DNA from: Seohaeicola saemankumensis
Lineage (GTDB): Bacteria > Pseudomonadota > Alphaproteobacteria > Rhodobacterales > Rhodobacteraceae
Direction of reading: 5' to 3'
Assembly (NCBI RefSeq): GCF_042678485.1
Contig: NZ_JBHTKR010000001.1
Location: 62,001-126,000, forward strand
Length of the DNA: 64,000 nt
The notes below the pieces were generated by a model. That model saw nothing but the letters and a program-made list of their open reading frames with translations, made no database searches and had not been told where the DNA came from. Made by a program: the position numbers and the translations under genes. Positions 1-8,895 of the stretch are shown piece after piece (the first letter of the stretch is position 1; each line of letters starts with the position of its first letter).

Positions 1-69
1 CGTCGTGGGGTCGGGCCTTGTCATGCGGAAACGCTAGGCCGCGCCGACAGGTGTGTCCAGCCCCGCTGC

Positions 70-336
70 CTAAAGGTCGATGGTCCAGATGAACAGCAGG
101 CCAAGCCCCAACAGGAACAGGGGTTCGACAAGGATGATCGCACCATAGGAGGGCCGGACCCGCGCGATTTCTGCCAGACTTGTCCGCACGCCCAGGGCCG
201 ATATCGCCACCACAAGGCACCAGCGCGATGCGTCCGAGGCGCCCGCCATGATCACCGATGGCACCAGCCCGGTGTTGCCCAGAATGGCCAGCCCCACGAA
301 TATCACCAGGAACCAGGGCAGTTTGTGCTTTGTCAT
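70..336 (-). pseudogene. Orphan C-terminal piece of a UPF0324/YeiH-family transporter (88 aa)
   Basis: The 88 residues align by eye with only the last quarter of YeiH-family (UPF0324) putative anion exporters: a PWF start of a membrane helix, the conserved ALG(V/L)xT segment near residue 50, and one more C-terminal helix. Full proteins have about 340 residues and ten or so helices, so some 250 residues are missing. The ATG overlaps the stop of the upstream permease gene as ATGA (333-336), which would allow translational coupling. No strong ribosome binding site is seen. It is either a remnant after a deletion or a small three-helix protein kept with the permease. The homology is fairly clear; functionality is doubtful. 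Confidence 0.6.
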
Positions 337-1391
337 GCACCGATCAAAGCTTCTGCCAGGGCAATCCAGAGCGGGATTGACAGGATCGCCACCGGTGTGC
401 CTAGCCCGGTCGAGGTGCCAACATAGGCTGACGGGTTGGCCTCGGGCAATGCGGCCCGCAGGGTTGGCGGCCCCGAGATGTCGGAACTGGAAGCGGCCAT
501 GACCGCCATCAACACAGCACCCCCGGCGGAAAAACCCGTCAGGTGATGGGCTGCAAGCCCGATGCCGAACCCGATCAGACCATGCACCAGCGGTGCCGCC
601 AGCCCGTAGATCACATAGACATGGGCGACCTTGCGCAGATCCGCCAGCCTTGACCAGGCTTCCATGCCCATCACCAGCATCAGAAGTGACAGCAGGCCCC
701 GGAACAGCGGCTCGTAGAAGCTGGCATAGACAGCTTCGGGCCGCGCCAGAAGTCCAAGACCCAGGCCCAGCAGCAGCGCCGAGATTGCGGGGCTTTTCAG
801 CGTATCGACCAGAATTTCGCGCATGATGTCGCCATGGCCCGTGCCGCCGCCTTGCCCCATGGTCATGGTCGCGACACCGCCTTGCGGCATGACGGAACGG
901 GCGGCCTTGCGCTCGGCGCTCATCCGGGCCAGCAGGATCGCGGTCAGCAGGGCGGCAATGTCCATGAAGGGGTAAAGCGCGCCGATGAAACCCTCATAGG
1001 CCATGCCCGCCCCGTCCAGCATCGCCATCCCCGCCGCTAGGGTCGAGGCTGATACAGCCCCGAAAAGGCCCGCAGTCGCCATGCCGTCCATTTCGGACAC
1101 CCCGGGTTGCCGCAGCAGCACCAGACGCCCCAGCAGCACGATCAAGATCCCCGCCAGGGCCGCGCCAAGGGCCGGGACGGCCAGCGCCAGAAGATCCGCC
1201 TTGCGCACCGCGATCCCCGCGCCCATCCCGACCTTCAGCAGCAGCAGCAGGACGATCAGCTTGTAGACGGGTTCGGGCACCTCGAGGCGGCTGCCCAGGG
1301 CGGCCAGAACCATGCCCCCGATCAGAAAGGCAAGGGTGGGTTGCTGTATCTGGGTCAGGATGGTGGTGGCGATAGCGATGATCGGGTCCAT
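333..1391 (-). CDS. SbtA-type sodium-dependent bicarbonate permease family protein
   Basis: This 352-residue, very hydrophobic protein has about ten membrane helices in two halves split by a charged, glycine-rich loop around residues 165-190. The early stretch GGMVLAALGSRLEVPEPVYK is characteristic of the SbtA/DUF897 family, whose cyanobacterial members import bicarbonate with sodium. I chose the internal ATG at 1391 because CAGGAG precedes it at good distance; an upstream start would add 42 non-membrane residues across an AT-rich promoter-like stretch. No SbtB (PII-like) partner is present, and the next gene is a transporter fragment. The family is confident; the substrate in this heterotroph is not known. 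Confidence 0.8.
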   Translation of the reverse strand: MDPIIAIATTILTQIQQPTLAFLIGGMVLAALGSRLEVPEPVYKLIVLLLLLKVGMGAGIAVRKADLLALAVPALGAALAGILIVLLGRLVLLRQPGVSEMDGMATAGLFGAVSASTLAAGMAMLDGAGMAYEGFIGALYPFMDIAALLTAILLARMSAERKAARSVMPQGGVATMTMGQGGGTGHGDIMREILVDTLKSPAISALLLGLGLGLLARPEAVYASFYEPLFRGLLSLLMLVMGMEAWSRLADLRKVAHVYVIYGLAAPLVHGLIGFGIGLAAHHLTGFSAGGAVLMAVMAASSSDISGPPTLRAALPEANPSAYVGTSTGLGTPVAILSIPLWIALAEALIGA

Positions 1392-1641
1392 GCTGGCAGT
1401 CTCCTGTTTGGGTGTGCCCGGTATGTGCAGCAATGTGACGCGAATAAAAAATATATAGTTTTTGCAGTAATGTTCTTTTTTATAAATGGTGCGCGGTAGG
1501 GAACCAGGAACCGGCACTGCCGCCAGCGGGCATTCCCCCCGACATTCCTGCGCCTGCGATCAGATCGAGGCTTGAGGCGGACAAGCGAGCCGACTAGCGT
1601 TCCGGCATGCCCGACAACGCCCGGATTACAAGGATTTGAGC
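1392..1641. promoter_or_regulatory. AT-rich divergent promoter region
   Basis: This gap separates the leftward permease gene from the rightward M20 gene. Its middle (about 1443-1490) is strongly AT-rich in a GC-rich genome, with TATATA on one strand and TATAAA on the other, so promoters for both directions probably lie here. I see no clear palindrome or further reading frame. Confidence 0.4.
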
Positions 1642-3063
1642 ATGTCCAACACCAACGAGAACCCGATCTGGTCCCATGTAGACGCCAAGCGCGAGGCCTT
1701 CATCGGTCTGGCCGACCGCGTGTTCGACACGCCCGAGATCGCTTATACCGAGGTCCGGTCCTGCGCCGAACACACCGCGATGCTGAAAGCCGAAGGTTTC
1801 CGCGTAACGCAAGGCGTGGCCGAAATTCCCACCGCCGTCATCGGCGAGGCCGGCGAGGGCGGGCCTGTGATCGCGATTCTGGGCGAGTATGACGCGCTGC
1901 CCGGCCTGAGCCAGCAGCCCGGCCTGGCCGAGCCCCGGATGATCGACCCTTCGGGGTTCGGGCATGGCTGCGGGCATAACCTGCTTGGGTCGGCGGCGAT
2001 GCTTGCGGCCACGGCGATCAAGGACTGGCTGGCCGCCGAAGGCATCGCGGGGCGGGTGCGCTACTATGGCTGCCCGGCGGAAGAAGGCGGTGCTGCCAAG
2101 ACCTACATGGTGCGCGACGGGCTCTTTGAAGATGTGGATGTCGCGATCACCTGGCATCCGGCCAGTTTCAACGGTGTGGATGATGCGCGCTCGCTGGCCA
2201 ATACCCGCATTGATTTCACCTTCACCGGCAAGGCGGCCCATGCCGCCGCCGCGCCGGAACTGGGGCGTTCGGCCCTGGATGCGGTGGAGCTGATGAATAT
2301 CGGCGTGAATTACATGCGCGAACACATGCCGGATGATGCGCGGGTGCATTATGCCTATCTGGATGCGGGCGGGTCCGCGCCCAACGTGGTGCAGGCCAAG
2401 GCAACGGTGCGGCAACTGATCCGCGCGCGCGATCTCAAGGGGCTGTCCGATCTGGTGGCGCGCGTGCGCGCGATCGCGGATGGCGCCGCGCTGATGTCGG
2501 GCACCAAGGTCGCCTCGCAGGTGTTTTCGGCCGTGTCGAACCTTGTCGGCAACCGTCCCCTGGAAGAGGCGATGCAGGCCGCCTTCGACAGCCTTGGCCC
2601 GGTGCCCTTCGACGCGGCCGACATGGCCTTTGCCCGCGAGATCCGCAAGACGCTGACGCCCGAAGACATCGCCGACGTGTTCCACCGTCTAAGCATGAAG
2701 CCTGATTACGATCTGGCGCTGTGCGACTTCATCGCACCGCTGGACCGGCCGTTTGCGGGCGGGATGGGATCGACCGATGTGGGCGATGTCAGCTGGGCGG
2801 TGCCGACGGTGCAGGCCAGGGTGGCAACCGCGGCGATGGGCACGCCGCTGCACACCTGGCAGCAGACCGCACAGGGCAAGGCGCCGTTCGCCCACAAGGG
2901 CATGGTGCATGCGGCCAAGGTGATGGCGGCCACCGCACGGTCCGTGATCCTCAGCGATGTTTTGCGGGCTGCGGCCAAAAAGGTCCATCTCGATCACCTT
3001 GCGGCCTTTCCCTACACCTGCCCGATCCCGGCGGAAACCCGGCCGCCGATTGCCGCCGAATAG
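1642..3063 (+). CDS. M20 family amidohydrolase, AbgB type (p-aminobenzoyl-glutamate hydrolase subunit B-like)
   Basis: A 473-residue cytoplasmic M20D metallo-amidohydrolase. The metal-site motifs are in order: GEYDALPG near residue 75, GHGCGHN near 110, and CPAEEGG near 145, followed by the inserted dimerisation domain and a C-terminal GSTDVGD stretch. The length and the GFGHGCGHN spelling fit the AbgB/peptidase M20D group, which cleaves p-aminobenzoyl-glutamate or other N-acyl amino acids. The ATG at 1642 is preferred over a TTG six bases upstream because AAGGA lies seven bases before it. A second M20 enzyme follows 150 bp downstream on the same strand. No AbgA or AbgT partner is nearby, so the substrate is open. 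Confidence 0.85.
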   Translation: MSNTNENPIWSHVDAKREAFIGLADRVFDTPEIAYTEVRSCAEHTAMLKAEGFRVTQGVAEIPTAVIGEAGEGGPVIAILGEYDALPGLSQQPGLAEPRMIDPSGFGHGCGHNLLGSAAMLAATAIKDWLAAEGIAGRVRYYGCPAEEGGAAKTYMVRDGLFEDVDVAITWHPASFNGVDDARSLANTRIDFTFTGKAAHAAAAPELGRSALDAVELMNIGVNYMREHMPDDARVHYAYLDAGGSAPNVVQAKATVRQLIRARDLKGLSDLVARVRAIADGAALMSGTKVASQVFSAVSNLVGNRPLEEAMQAAFDSLGPVPFDAADMAFAREIRKTLTPEDIADVFHRLSMKPDYDLALCDFIAPLDRPFAGGMGSTDVGDVSWAVPTVQARVATAAMGTPLHTWQQTAQGKAPFAHKGMVHAAKVMAATARSVILSDVLRAAAKKVHLDHLAAFPYTCPIPAETRPPIAAE

Positions 3064-3215
3064 GCCGGATCATGCCGGCCCCGGATCGAAAAGGGTCGCC
3101 ACCTGCGCTGTCGGCTTTAGCACAGATCCCCCATGGCGAAGAGCGGCGGCGCGTGGTTTACTCTGCCGCAATGGCCCCGCGCGGGGTCTTCGTACAGGAC
3201 AGGGACAGATCAACC

Positions 3216-4601
3216 ATGAGCCGTGATGCCGCCACCGCCTCGGTCACCGATTACTTCCAGAGCGGCCGTTTCCAGTCCGATCTGGCGGGGCTCGTGGCCT
3301 ATGAAACCGAAAGCCAGAACCCTGATCAGGCGGGCGAGCTGGCCCGCTACCTGTCCGACGCGATGGTGCCACGGCTTTCCGCGATGGGCTTCGTTTGCCA
3401 GATCCATGCCAACCCCGAACCGAAGGGTGGCCCGCTTCTGACGGCAGAACGGCACGAGGGCGCGGATCTTCCCACGATCCTGACCTATGGCCATGGCGAC
3501 GTGATCCGCGCCCAGACGGATCAGTGGCGCGCGGGGCTGCATCCCTTCCGGCTGGTCGAGGAGGGCGATCGCCTGTACGGGCGCGGCACGGCGGATAACA
3601 AAAGCCAGCATCTGATCAATATCGCCGCACTCGAGGCGGTGCTGGCCACGCGCGGCAGCCTGGGGTTCAACGTCAAGGTCGTGATCGAAATGAGCGAGGA
3701 GACCGGATCGCCCGGACTGGCCGCGTTCTTCGCCGCACATCGCGACATGCTGAAGGCCGATGTGCTGATCGCCTCGGACGGGCCGCGTCTTCAACCGGAT
3801 GTGCCCACGATGTTCATGGGATCGCGCGGTGGGGTGACCTTCGATCTGGTCGCCGATCTGCGCGATGGGGCGCATCATTCCGGCAATTGGGGTGGATTGC
3901 TGGCCGATCCTGCGATGATCCTGGTGCAGGCCCTGTCGACCATCACCGACACGAGGGGCCAGATCCGTATTCCCGCCTGGCGCCCGGAAAGCCTGACGCC
4001 TGCGGTACGGGCCGCGTTGCATGATCTGCCCATCGACAGCACGGATGGCCCGGCCATAGATACCGATTGGGGCGAGGAAAGCCTGACCCCGGTCGAACGC
4101 GCCTATGGCTGGAACAGTTTTGCCATTCTGGCCATGAAAAGCGGTGTGCCAGAGGCGCCGGTCAACGCGATTTCCGCCCATGCCCGCGCGACTTGCCAGT
4201 TGCGCTTTGTGGTTGGCACCGACCCCGAGGACATCCTGCCCGCGTTGCGCCGGCATCTGGACGCGCAGGGGTTTCACAAGGTCGGCATCGTGCCGCATGA
4301 TCGCGGTTTCTTCAATGCGACGCGCCTTGCGCCGGATCATCCCTGGGTCAGGTTCGTGGCTGACAGCCTGACCCGCAGCGCGGGACAGGCGCCCCATATC
4401 CTGCCGAACCTCGCCGGATCGCTTCCCAATGACTGCTTCAGCGATATTCTCGGGTTGCCAACGGTCTGGGTGCCGCATTCCTATCGGGGCTGTTCACAGC
4501 ACGCGCCCGACGAGCATGTCCTGAAACCGGTTTGCCGCGACGCGCTGCGCCTGATGGCGGGTGTGTTCTGGGACCTGGGCGAGGGTGGAACACCCCGCTG
4601 A
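3216..4601 (+). CDS. M20 family metallopeptidase (ArgE/DapE/carboxypeptidase group)
   Basis: A 461-residue M20 peptidase. Visible metal-site motifs are YGHGDV, then GRGTADNKSQH with the bridging aspartate, then EMSEETGSPG with the catalytic glutamate pair, and a C-terminal PHSYRGCSQHAPDEH with the last histidine ligand. The lid domain begins with the FMGSRGGVTF strand. The start at 3216 follows GGACAG and removes a long unconserved extension that would overlap the preceding gene. No signal peptide is seen, so it should act in the cytoplasm on imported dipeptides or N-acyl amino acids. It follows another M20 gene and may be cotranscribed with it. Confidence 0.8.
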   Translation: MSRDAATASVTDYFQSGRFQSDLAGLVAYETESQNPDQAGELARYLSDAMVPRLSAMGFVCQIHANPEPKGGPLLTAERHEGADLPTILTYGHGDVIRAQTDQWRAGLHPFRLVEEGDRLYGRGTADNKSQHLINIAALEAVLATRGSLGFNVKVVIEMSEETGSPGLAAFFAAHRDMLKADVLIASDGPRLQPDVPTMFMGSRGGVTFDLVADLRDGAHHSGNWGGLLADPAMILVQALSTITDTRGQIRIPAWRPESLTPAVRAALHDLPIDSTDGPAIDTDWGEESLTPVERAYGWNSFAILAMKSGVPEAPVNAISAHARATCQLRFVVGTDPEDILPALRRHLDAQGFHKVGIVPHDRGFFNATRLAPDHPWVRFVADSLTRSAGQAPHILPNLAGSLPNDCFSDILGLPTVWVPHSYRGCSQHAPDEHVLKPVCRDALRLMAGVFWDLGEGGTPR

Positions 4602-4724
4602 CGCGCGCATGTGGTGACTGTTGCTTTGGCGCATCCGGCAATTTCCCGTCAATTGTCGATGTTAACAGCCTGTCAATCCCTGATCGGCTAAACCTGCCCT
4701 TGGGTGAGTAAGCAGGTGGTGGAG

Positions 4725-4973
4725 ATGGGCACGCAGTCGAATGCGTCACCAGTCATCATCAAACGGAAGAAGATCATTGCAGGCGGCCACCACGGTGGTG
4801 CGTGGAAAGTAGCCGAGCCCGAAATCGGCCTGGCCGAGATCCCGTCGGGCGCATCCCTGTCCGAAGTCGTGGCAGGACTGAATGCGCTGGGGGTCTCGCC
4901 GCGCGACATGATGGACATTCTGAAAAGCATCAAGGCCGCCGGTGCCCTGCATGCCGAATTCTTGGTGCGCTGA
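4725..4973 (+). pseudogene. MotB N-terminus fused in frame to FlgI C-terminus (flagellar deletion scar)
   Basis: Residues 1-30 (to about 4814) are the cytoplasmic tail of a MotB stator protein: an IIKRKK basic patch, then GGHHGGAWKVA, which in intact MotB runs straight into the YADF membrane helix. Here the text switches instead to 52 residues ending LNALGVSPRDMMDILKSIKA plus AGALHAEFLVR, the terminal block of the flagellar P-ring protein FlgI. Neither half can work alone: the MotB membrane and OmpA-like parts and most of FlgI are gone. An in-frame deletion from motB into flgI is the simplest origin. AGGTGGTGGAG precedes the ATG, so an 82-residue product could still be made. An upstream in-frame GTG lies at 4704. 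Confidence 0.75.
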
Positions 4974-5000
4974 GTGCCTGGTGGTCGGCTGCAGACCTTG

Positions 5001-5963
5001 TCAGGCCACACGATCGGCAGGGGCGTGCCCGGCAAAAAAGGCATCAAGATTGTCGAGCGCCCGATATCCCATTGCATCGCGGGTCGCCCGCGTGGCCGAG
5101 CCGATATGCGGCAGCATGAACACATTCTCGTGCTTTGCCAGCGCAGGGTTGCCGCCCGGCTCCACCTTGAAGCAATCAAGGCCCGCGGCAGCGACATGTC
5201 CGCTGTCCAGGGCGGCGATCAGCGCATCTTCGTCCACAAGTGCGCCGCGCGCCGTGTTGACGACAATTGCGCCACCTGGCAGCATCGCGAGGGTTTTCGC
5301 ATTCAGCAGGTCGCGCGTCGCGGGCGTCGCGGGGCAATGCAGCGACAGGAACTGCGCTTGTTGCAGAAGCGTCTGCAGGGTTTCATGCCAGATCGTGCCC
5401 TGCTCCTCGGCCGGATCAAGGCGGGTTCGGTTGTGATAGTGGATTTCCATGTCGAAGCCGCGCGCCTTGCGGGCAAAGGCCCGACCCACACGCCCCATGC
5501 CCACGATCCCCAGCCGCGCCCCGGTCACTTGCGTGCCCACCATGAACGAGGGGGACCAGCTGTCCCAGGCGCCACTGCGCACGATGCGATCACCCGTCAC
5601 GGCGTGGCGCGCGGCACCCAGCATCAGAAGCATCGCGATCTCTGCCGTGGCATCCGACAGCACGTCCGGCGTGTTGGTCACCACGATCCCGCGCCCGGAC
5701 AGTGCGGCAAGATCACAATGATCCACACCGACCGAATGATTGGCCAGGATCTTCAGACGCGGGTTCAGGCGGGCCACCACATCGGCGCTGAAATGTTCCG
5801 AATGACAGGGGATCATCGCATCGACCTGCGCGCTCATCGCGATGATTTCGTCGGCCGTGCCCGGCGTATCATCGGCTTTGACGATCACGTCATAGTCGCG
5901 CCGCGCGCGCGCCAGTGTCGCGTCCGAAAGGCGGCGCGGGATCCAGAGAACGGGACGGGACAT
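5001..5963 (-). CDS. D-2-hydroxyacid dehydrogenase (glyoxylate/hydroxypyruvate reductase-like)
   Basis: A 320-residue NAD(P)-dependent 2-hydroxyacid dehydrogenase. The Rossmann motif GIVGMGRVG starts near residue 152. The catalytic triad is visible: Arg in NTARGALVDE, Glu in KVEPGGNP, and His in LPHIGSAT. An HNR stretch after the second strand hints at NADP preference, as in many glyoxylate/hydroxypyruvate reductases. It is the last gene of the leftward TRAP operon and begins three bases after the 52-residue membrane protein. A transporter for 2-oxo or 2-hydroxy acids feeding a 2-hydroxyacid dehydrogenase makes sense, but the actual substrate is inferred. Confidence 0.85.
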   Translation of the reverse strand: MSRPVLWIPRRLSDATLARARRDYDVIVKADDTPGTADEIIAMSAQVDAMIPCHSEHFSADVVARLNPRLKILANHSVGVDHCDLAALSGRGIVVTNTPDVLSDATAEIAMLLMLGAARHAVTGDRIVRSGAWDSWSPSFMVGTQVTGARLGIVGMGRVGRAFARKARGFDMEIHYHNRTRLDPAEEQGTIWHETLQTLLQQAQFLSLHCPATPATRDLLNAKTLAMLPGGAIVVNTARGALVDEDALIAALDSGHVAAAGLDCFKVEPGGNPALAKHENVFMLPHIGSATRATRDAMGYRALDNLDAFFAGHAPADRVA

Positions 5964-5966
5964 GGC

Positions 5967-6125
5967 TCAGTCTTTCTTGCGCGCCGATGTCAGGAAGTCA
6001 TAGCCCGCAAGCGCCAGGGTCAGAACCGTGATGACCCAGAGGTCCAGTTCACCCAGCCGGTAGGCTAGGATGAAAAGAAACGCGGCAAATATTGCGAAGG
6101 CGAAGAGAGCGAGAAGCTTGTTCAT
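5967..6125 (-). CDS. Small two-helix membrane protein (52 aa)
   Basis: A short gene tucked between the amidase and the dehydrogenase, 15 and 3 bases away. It encodes MNKLLALFAFAIFAAFLFIL, then a short polar loop (AYRLGELDLW), a second hydrophobic helix, and the end DFLTSARKKD. Two helices with a basic C-terminus suggest an inner-membrane protein. An AGGAAA ribosome binding site precedes the ATG, and its tight packing in the operon supports a real gene. I do not recognise a family; a small accessory or stabilising partner of the TRAP transporter is possible but not shown. Confidence 0.65.
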   Translation of the reverse strand: MNKLLALFAFAIFAAFLFILAYRLGELDLWVITVLTLALAGYDFLTSARKKD

Positions 6126-6140
6126 CGGGTTTTCCTTTCG

Positions 6141-7487
6141 TCAGCCGCGGGCGTCATCCAGCCAGCGTGTGAACCAATGTGCATTACGCAGAAGGCGGGC
6201 GTCCTGCCCACATGGGCCGACCAGTTGCAGGCCCATCGGCAGGCCGTTTTCGGCCGTGAAGGCGGGGATCGTGATGGCTGGCGTGCCCAGCATCGTCCAC
6301 AGCCCGTTGAAGATCGCGTTGCCCGTGAACTCCAGGCCCAGGGGCGCGGGCCCGGTCGCGGCAGGGCAGAGGATGGCGTCGCAACGTTCGAAGACCTCGT
6401 CCATGGCGGCGCCGAACACCGCGCGCCAGTCCAGTGCTGCCAGATAGTCGCGGGCCAGGATGTTGGCGCCCTTGTCCATCGCTTCGCGTGTCCGTGGCCC
6501 AAGCTGGTCCATCCCGTCGCGGCTGTAGCGATAATAGCAGCGCGCCATTTCGGCAAAGTTGATCTGTTCGCGCAGGGCCGCAGCCTGATCGAAGGCGGCA
6601 GGCAATTCTGCCTCGAAGACCTGATCGCCAAGCGCCTCGGCCAGTTCCGCGAATGCGGCGTGCAGTTGCGGGTCGGCATCGGCCCAGCCGGGCGGCTTGA
6701 TCAGGGCGAAAAGCGGCTTGACCGGCGGATCGGTGCGCGCCACGTCCAGAAGATGCGGCAGGGGTGCCGGGCTGGTGGCGCTGTCCTGCGGATCGTAGCC
6801 GAACAGCGCCTCGGCCAGCAGGGCCGCATCAAGGGGCGAGCGGGCAAAGACGCCCACCGTATCCAGCGAAGGGGATTGCATCAGAACGCCGCGCCGCGGG
6901 ATCGCGCCGAAGCTTGGCTTGAACCCGGTCACACCGCAATACGAGGCAGGGCGGATCACCGACCCGCCGGTCTGGGTGCCGATCGCGAAGGGCACCTGCA
7001 GATCGGCCACCGCCGCCGCCGACCCGGAGGAAGATCCACCCGGCGTATGTTCCGGGTTATGCGGATTGCGCGTCTTGCCGGACTGCATGAAGGCCAGTTC
7101 AGTCGTGACCGTCTTGCCCAGGATCACCGCGCCCGCCTGTTTCAGACGCTCGACAACGAAAGCATCCTGCAGGGGCACGCGGCCGGCATCCAGCGCGCAG
7201 CCGTTTTCTGTGGGCAGCTTGGCCGTGTCGATCACATCCTTGACCCCAACCGGCAGCCCGTGCAGGGCGCCAAGGGGGCGCCCCGCCTTGCGGTGGGTAT
7301 CCAGCCGTCTGGCCTGGTCGCGGGCGAACTCCGGGTCGATCCAGGCCCAGGCTTGTACGGCCTCGTTCCGCGCGGCGATCCGGTCCAGACAGGCTTCGGT
7401 CACCTCCAGCGCGGAGACCGCGCCAGAGGCAAGCCGGGCCCGCAGTTCCAGCGTGTCGAGCGTCAGCAGGGCGGTCTTATTTCCCAT
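6141..7487 (-). CDS. Amidase signature family protein
   Basis: A 448-residue amidase of the GatA/AtzF fold. The Ser-cisSer-Lys triad is visible: Lys in PVGVKDVIDT near residue 75, and the serine pair in GGSSSGSAAAVA near 155. The ATG at 7487 lies inside the last codons of the upstream TRAP permease gene (11-base overlap), so the two are translationally coupled. No signal peptide is present, so it should hydrolyse an imported amide. Lacking GatB and GatC neighbours it is not the tRNA amidotransferase subunit. Another amidase adjoins a TRAP operon at 63 kb. Confidence 0.85.
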   Translation of the reverse strand: MGNKTALLTLDTLELRARLASGAVSALEVTEACLDRIAARNEAVQAWAWIDPEFARDQARRLDTHRKAGRPLGALHGLPVGVKDVIDTAKLPTENGCALDAGRVPLQDAFVVERLKQAGAVILGKTVTTELAFMQSGKTRNPHNPEHTPGGSSSGSAAAVADLQVPFAIGTQTGGSVIRPASYCGVTGFKPSFGAIPRRGVLMQSPSLDTVGVFARSPLDAALLAEALFGYDPQDSATSPAPLPHLLDVARTDPPVKPLFALIKPPGWADADPQLHAAFAELAEALGDQVFEAELPAAFDQAAALREQINFAEMARCYYRYSRDGMDQLGPRTREAMDKGANILARDYLAALDWRAVFGAAMDEVFERCDAILCPAATGPAPLGLEFTGNAIFNGLWTMLGTPAITIPAFTAENGLPMGLQLVGPCGQDARLLRNAHWFTRWLDDARG

Positions 7488-8895
7488 ACATCGCCTCGGG
7501 GAGGTGGAAGACGATCTGCGGGAAGGCATACATCAGCGCCATGGATATGATCACGCAGACCAGGAAGGGCATCACCCCCGAGAAGATTTGCGTCAGCTTG
7601 ATCTCGGGCGGGGCGATCCCCTTGAGGTAATAGGCCGACATTGCCATCGGCGGTGTCAGGAAGCTGGTTTGCAGGTTCAGCGCCACAAGGATGCCGAAGA
7701 ACAGCGGGTCGATGTTGAAGAAGGCCAGCAGCGGCAGGAAGATCGGCACGAAGATGATGATGATCTCGGACCATTCCAGCGGCCAGCCCAGCAGGAAGAT
7801 GATCAGCTGCGCCAGGATCAGGAACTGCCAGGGCTCAAGGCTGAGGCTTTGCACGAATTCCGAGATGATATGCTCGCCACCCAGGTAGGAGAATACAGCC
7901 GAGAAAGTGTAGGAGCCCACGAACAGCCAGCAGACCATCGCCGTCGTGCGCACCGTCAGATAGACGGATTCGCGCATCCGCTGCCATGTCATCGCCCGGT
8001 AGATGAAGGCCAGCAGGATGCCGCCCAGGGCCCCGATCGAGGCGGCCTCGGTCGGGGTGGCCAGGCCCAGCAGGATCGAGCCGAGCACGGCCAGGATCAG
8101 GAAGGCGAGCGGCAGGAACGAGGTCAGGACCATCCCCATGAGCTTGCCGAAGGCAACATCGGGAATGTCTTCCTTGGTGGGCTTGGGCGCGACCGACGGC
8201 TGCAGGATCGACCGGCCAATGATATAGACCAGATAGAGGCCCACCAGCGTCAGGCCCGGCAACAGGGCCGCCGCATAAAGCCGCACGATCGACACGTTCG
8301 ATGCGGCCGCATAGACGATCAGCATGATCGAGGGCGGAATGAGGATGCCCAGCGTGCCGCCCGCGCAGATGATGCCCGAGGCGAAGGACGGGTCGTAGCG
8401 CGCCTTGAGCATCGCCGGCAGGGCCAGCAGACCCATCAGCGTCACCACGGCGCCCACGATGCCCGTGGCTGTCGCGAACAGCGCGCAGGTGACCAGCGCG
8501 GCCACACCCATCGAGCCGGGCACGTTGCGCGACGCGATGTTGAGGGTGGAAAACAGCCGATCGACGATATTGGCGCGTTCCACGATGTAGCCCATGAACA
8601 GGAACAGCGGCACGGCCGTCAGCACTTCGTTGGACATGACGGTATATGTCTGGTTCACGAAGAGGTCGAAAATCCGGTTGTTGAAGAACCCTTCCACCCA
8701 GAGCGATGTCTGGTCCCACCAGCCGGCATCTTCGGTCAGGCGGTTGAACGAGCGCCACATCCGACCTTCGTCGAAATAGGCATAGTAGCCAAAGCCGATG
8801 CCCATCGCCATTAGTGTGAAGGCAATCGGGAAGCCGAGGAAGACAAAGACAATGAACAGCCCCAACATCATCAGGGCGATTTGAGGATCGGTCAT
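7477..8895 (-). CDS. TRAP transporter large permease (DctM type)
   Basis: A 472-residue large TRAP permease with about twelve membrane helices. Typical family stretches include LGFPIAFTLM near the N-terminus, FLFMGYIVER, the GTLGILIPPS loop near residue 160, and a C-terminal LTPPMAMSAYYLKG. The ATG overlaps the DctQ stop as ATGA. With DctQ and the binding protein it forms a sodium-driven inner-membrane importer for organic acids. The binding protein belongs to the group that includes 2-oxoacid-binding TakP, so a 2-oxo or hydroxy carboxylate is a reasonable substrate guess. Confidence 0.9.
   Translation of the reverse strand: MTDPQIALMMLGLFIVFVFLGFPIAFTLMAMGIGFGYYAYFDEGRMWRSFNRLTEDAGWWDQTSLWVEGFFNNRIFDLFVNQTYTVMSNEVLTAVPLFLFMGYIVERANIVDRLFSTLNIASRNVPGSMGVAALVTCALFATATGIVGAVVTLMGLLALPAMLKARYDPSFASGIICAGGTLGILIPPSIMLIVYAAASNVSIVRLYAAALLPGLTLVGLYLVYIIGRSILQPSVAPKPTKEDIPDVAFGKLMGMVLTSFLPLAFLILAVLGSILLGLATPTEAASIGALGGILLAFIYRAMTWQRMRESVYLTVRTTAMVCWLFVGSYTFSAVFSYLGGEHIISEFVQSLSLEPWQFLILAQLIIFLLGWPLEWSEIIIIFVPIFLPLLAFFNIDPLFFGILVALNLQTSFLTPPMAMSAYYLKGIAPPEIKLTQIFSGVMPFLVCVIISMALMYAFPQIVFHLPEAMYGK

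Noticed and set aside
4704..4973. The MotB-FlgI frame as a functional MotB or FlgI
   Set aside because: All membrane and peptidoglycan-binding parts of MotB and most of FlgI are missing, so neither function is possible.
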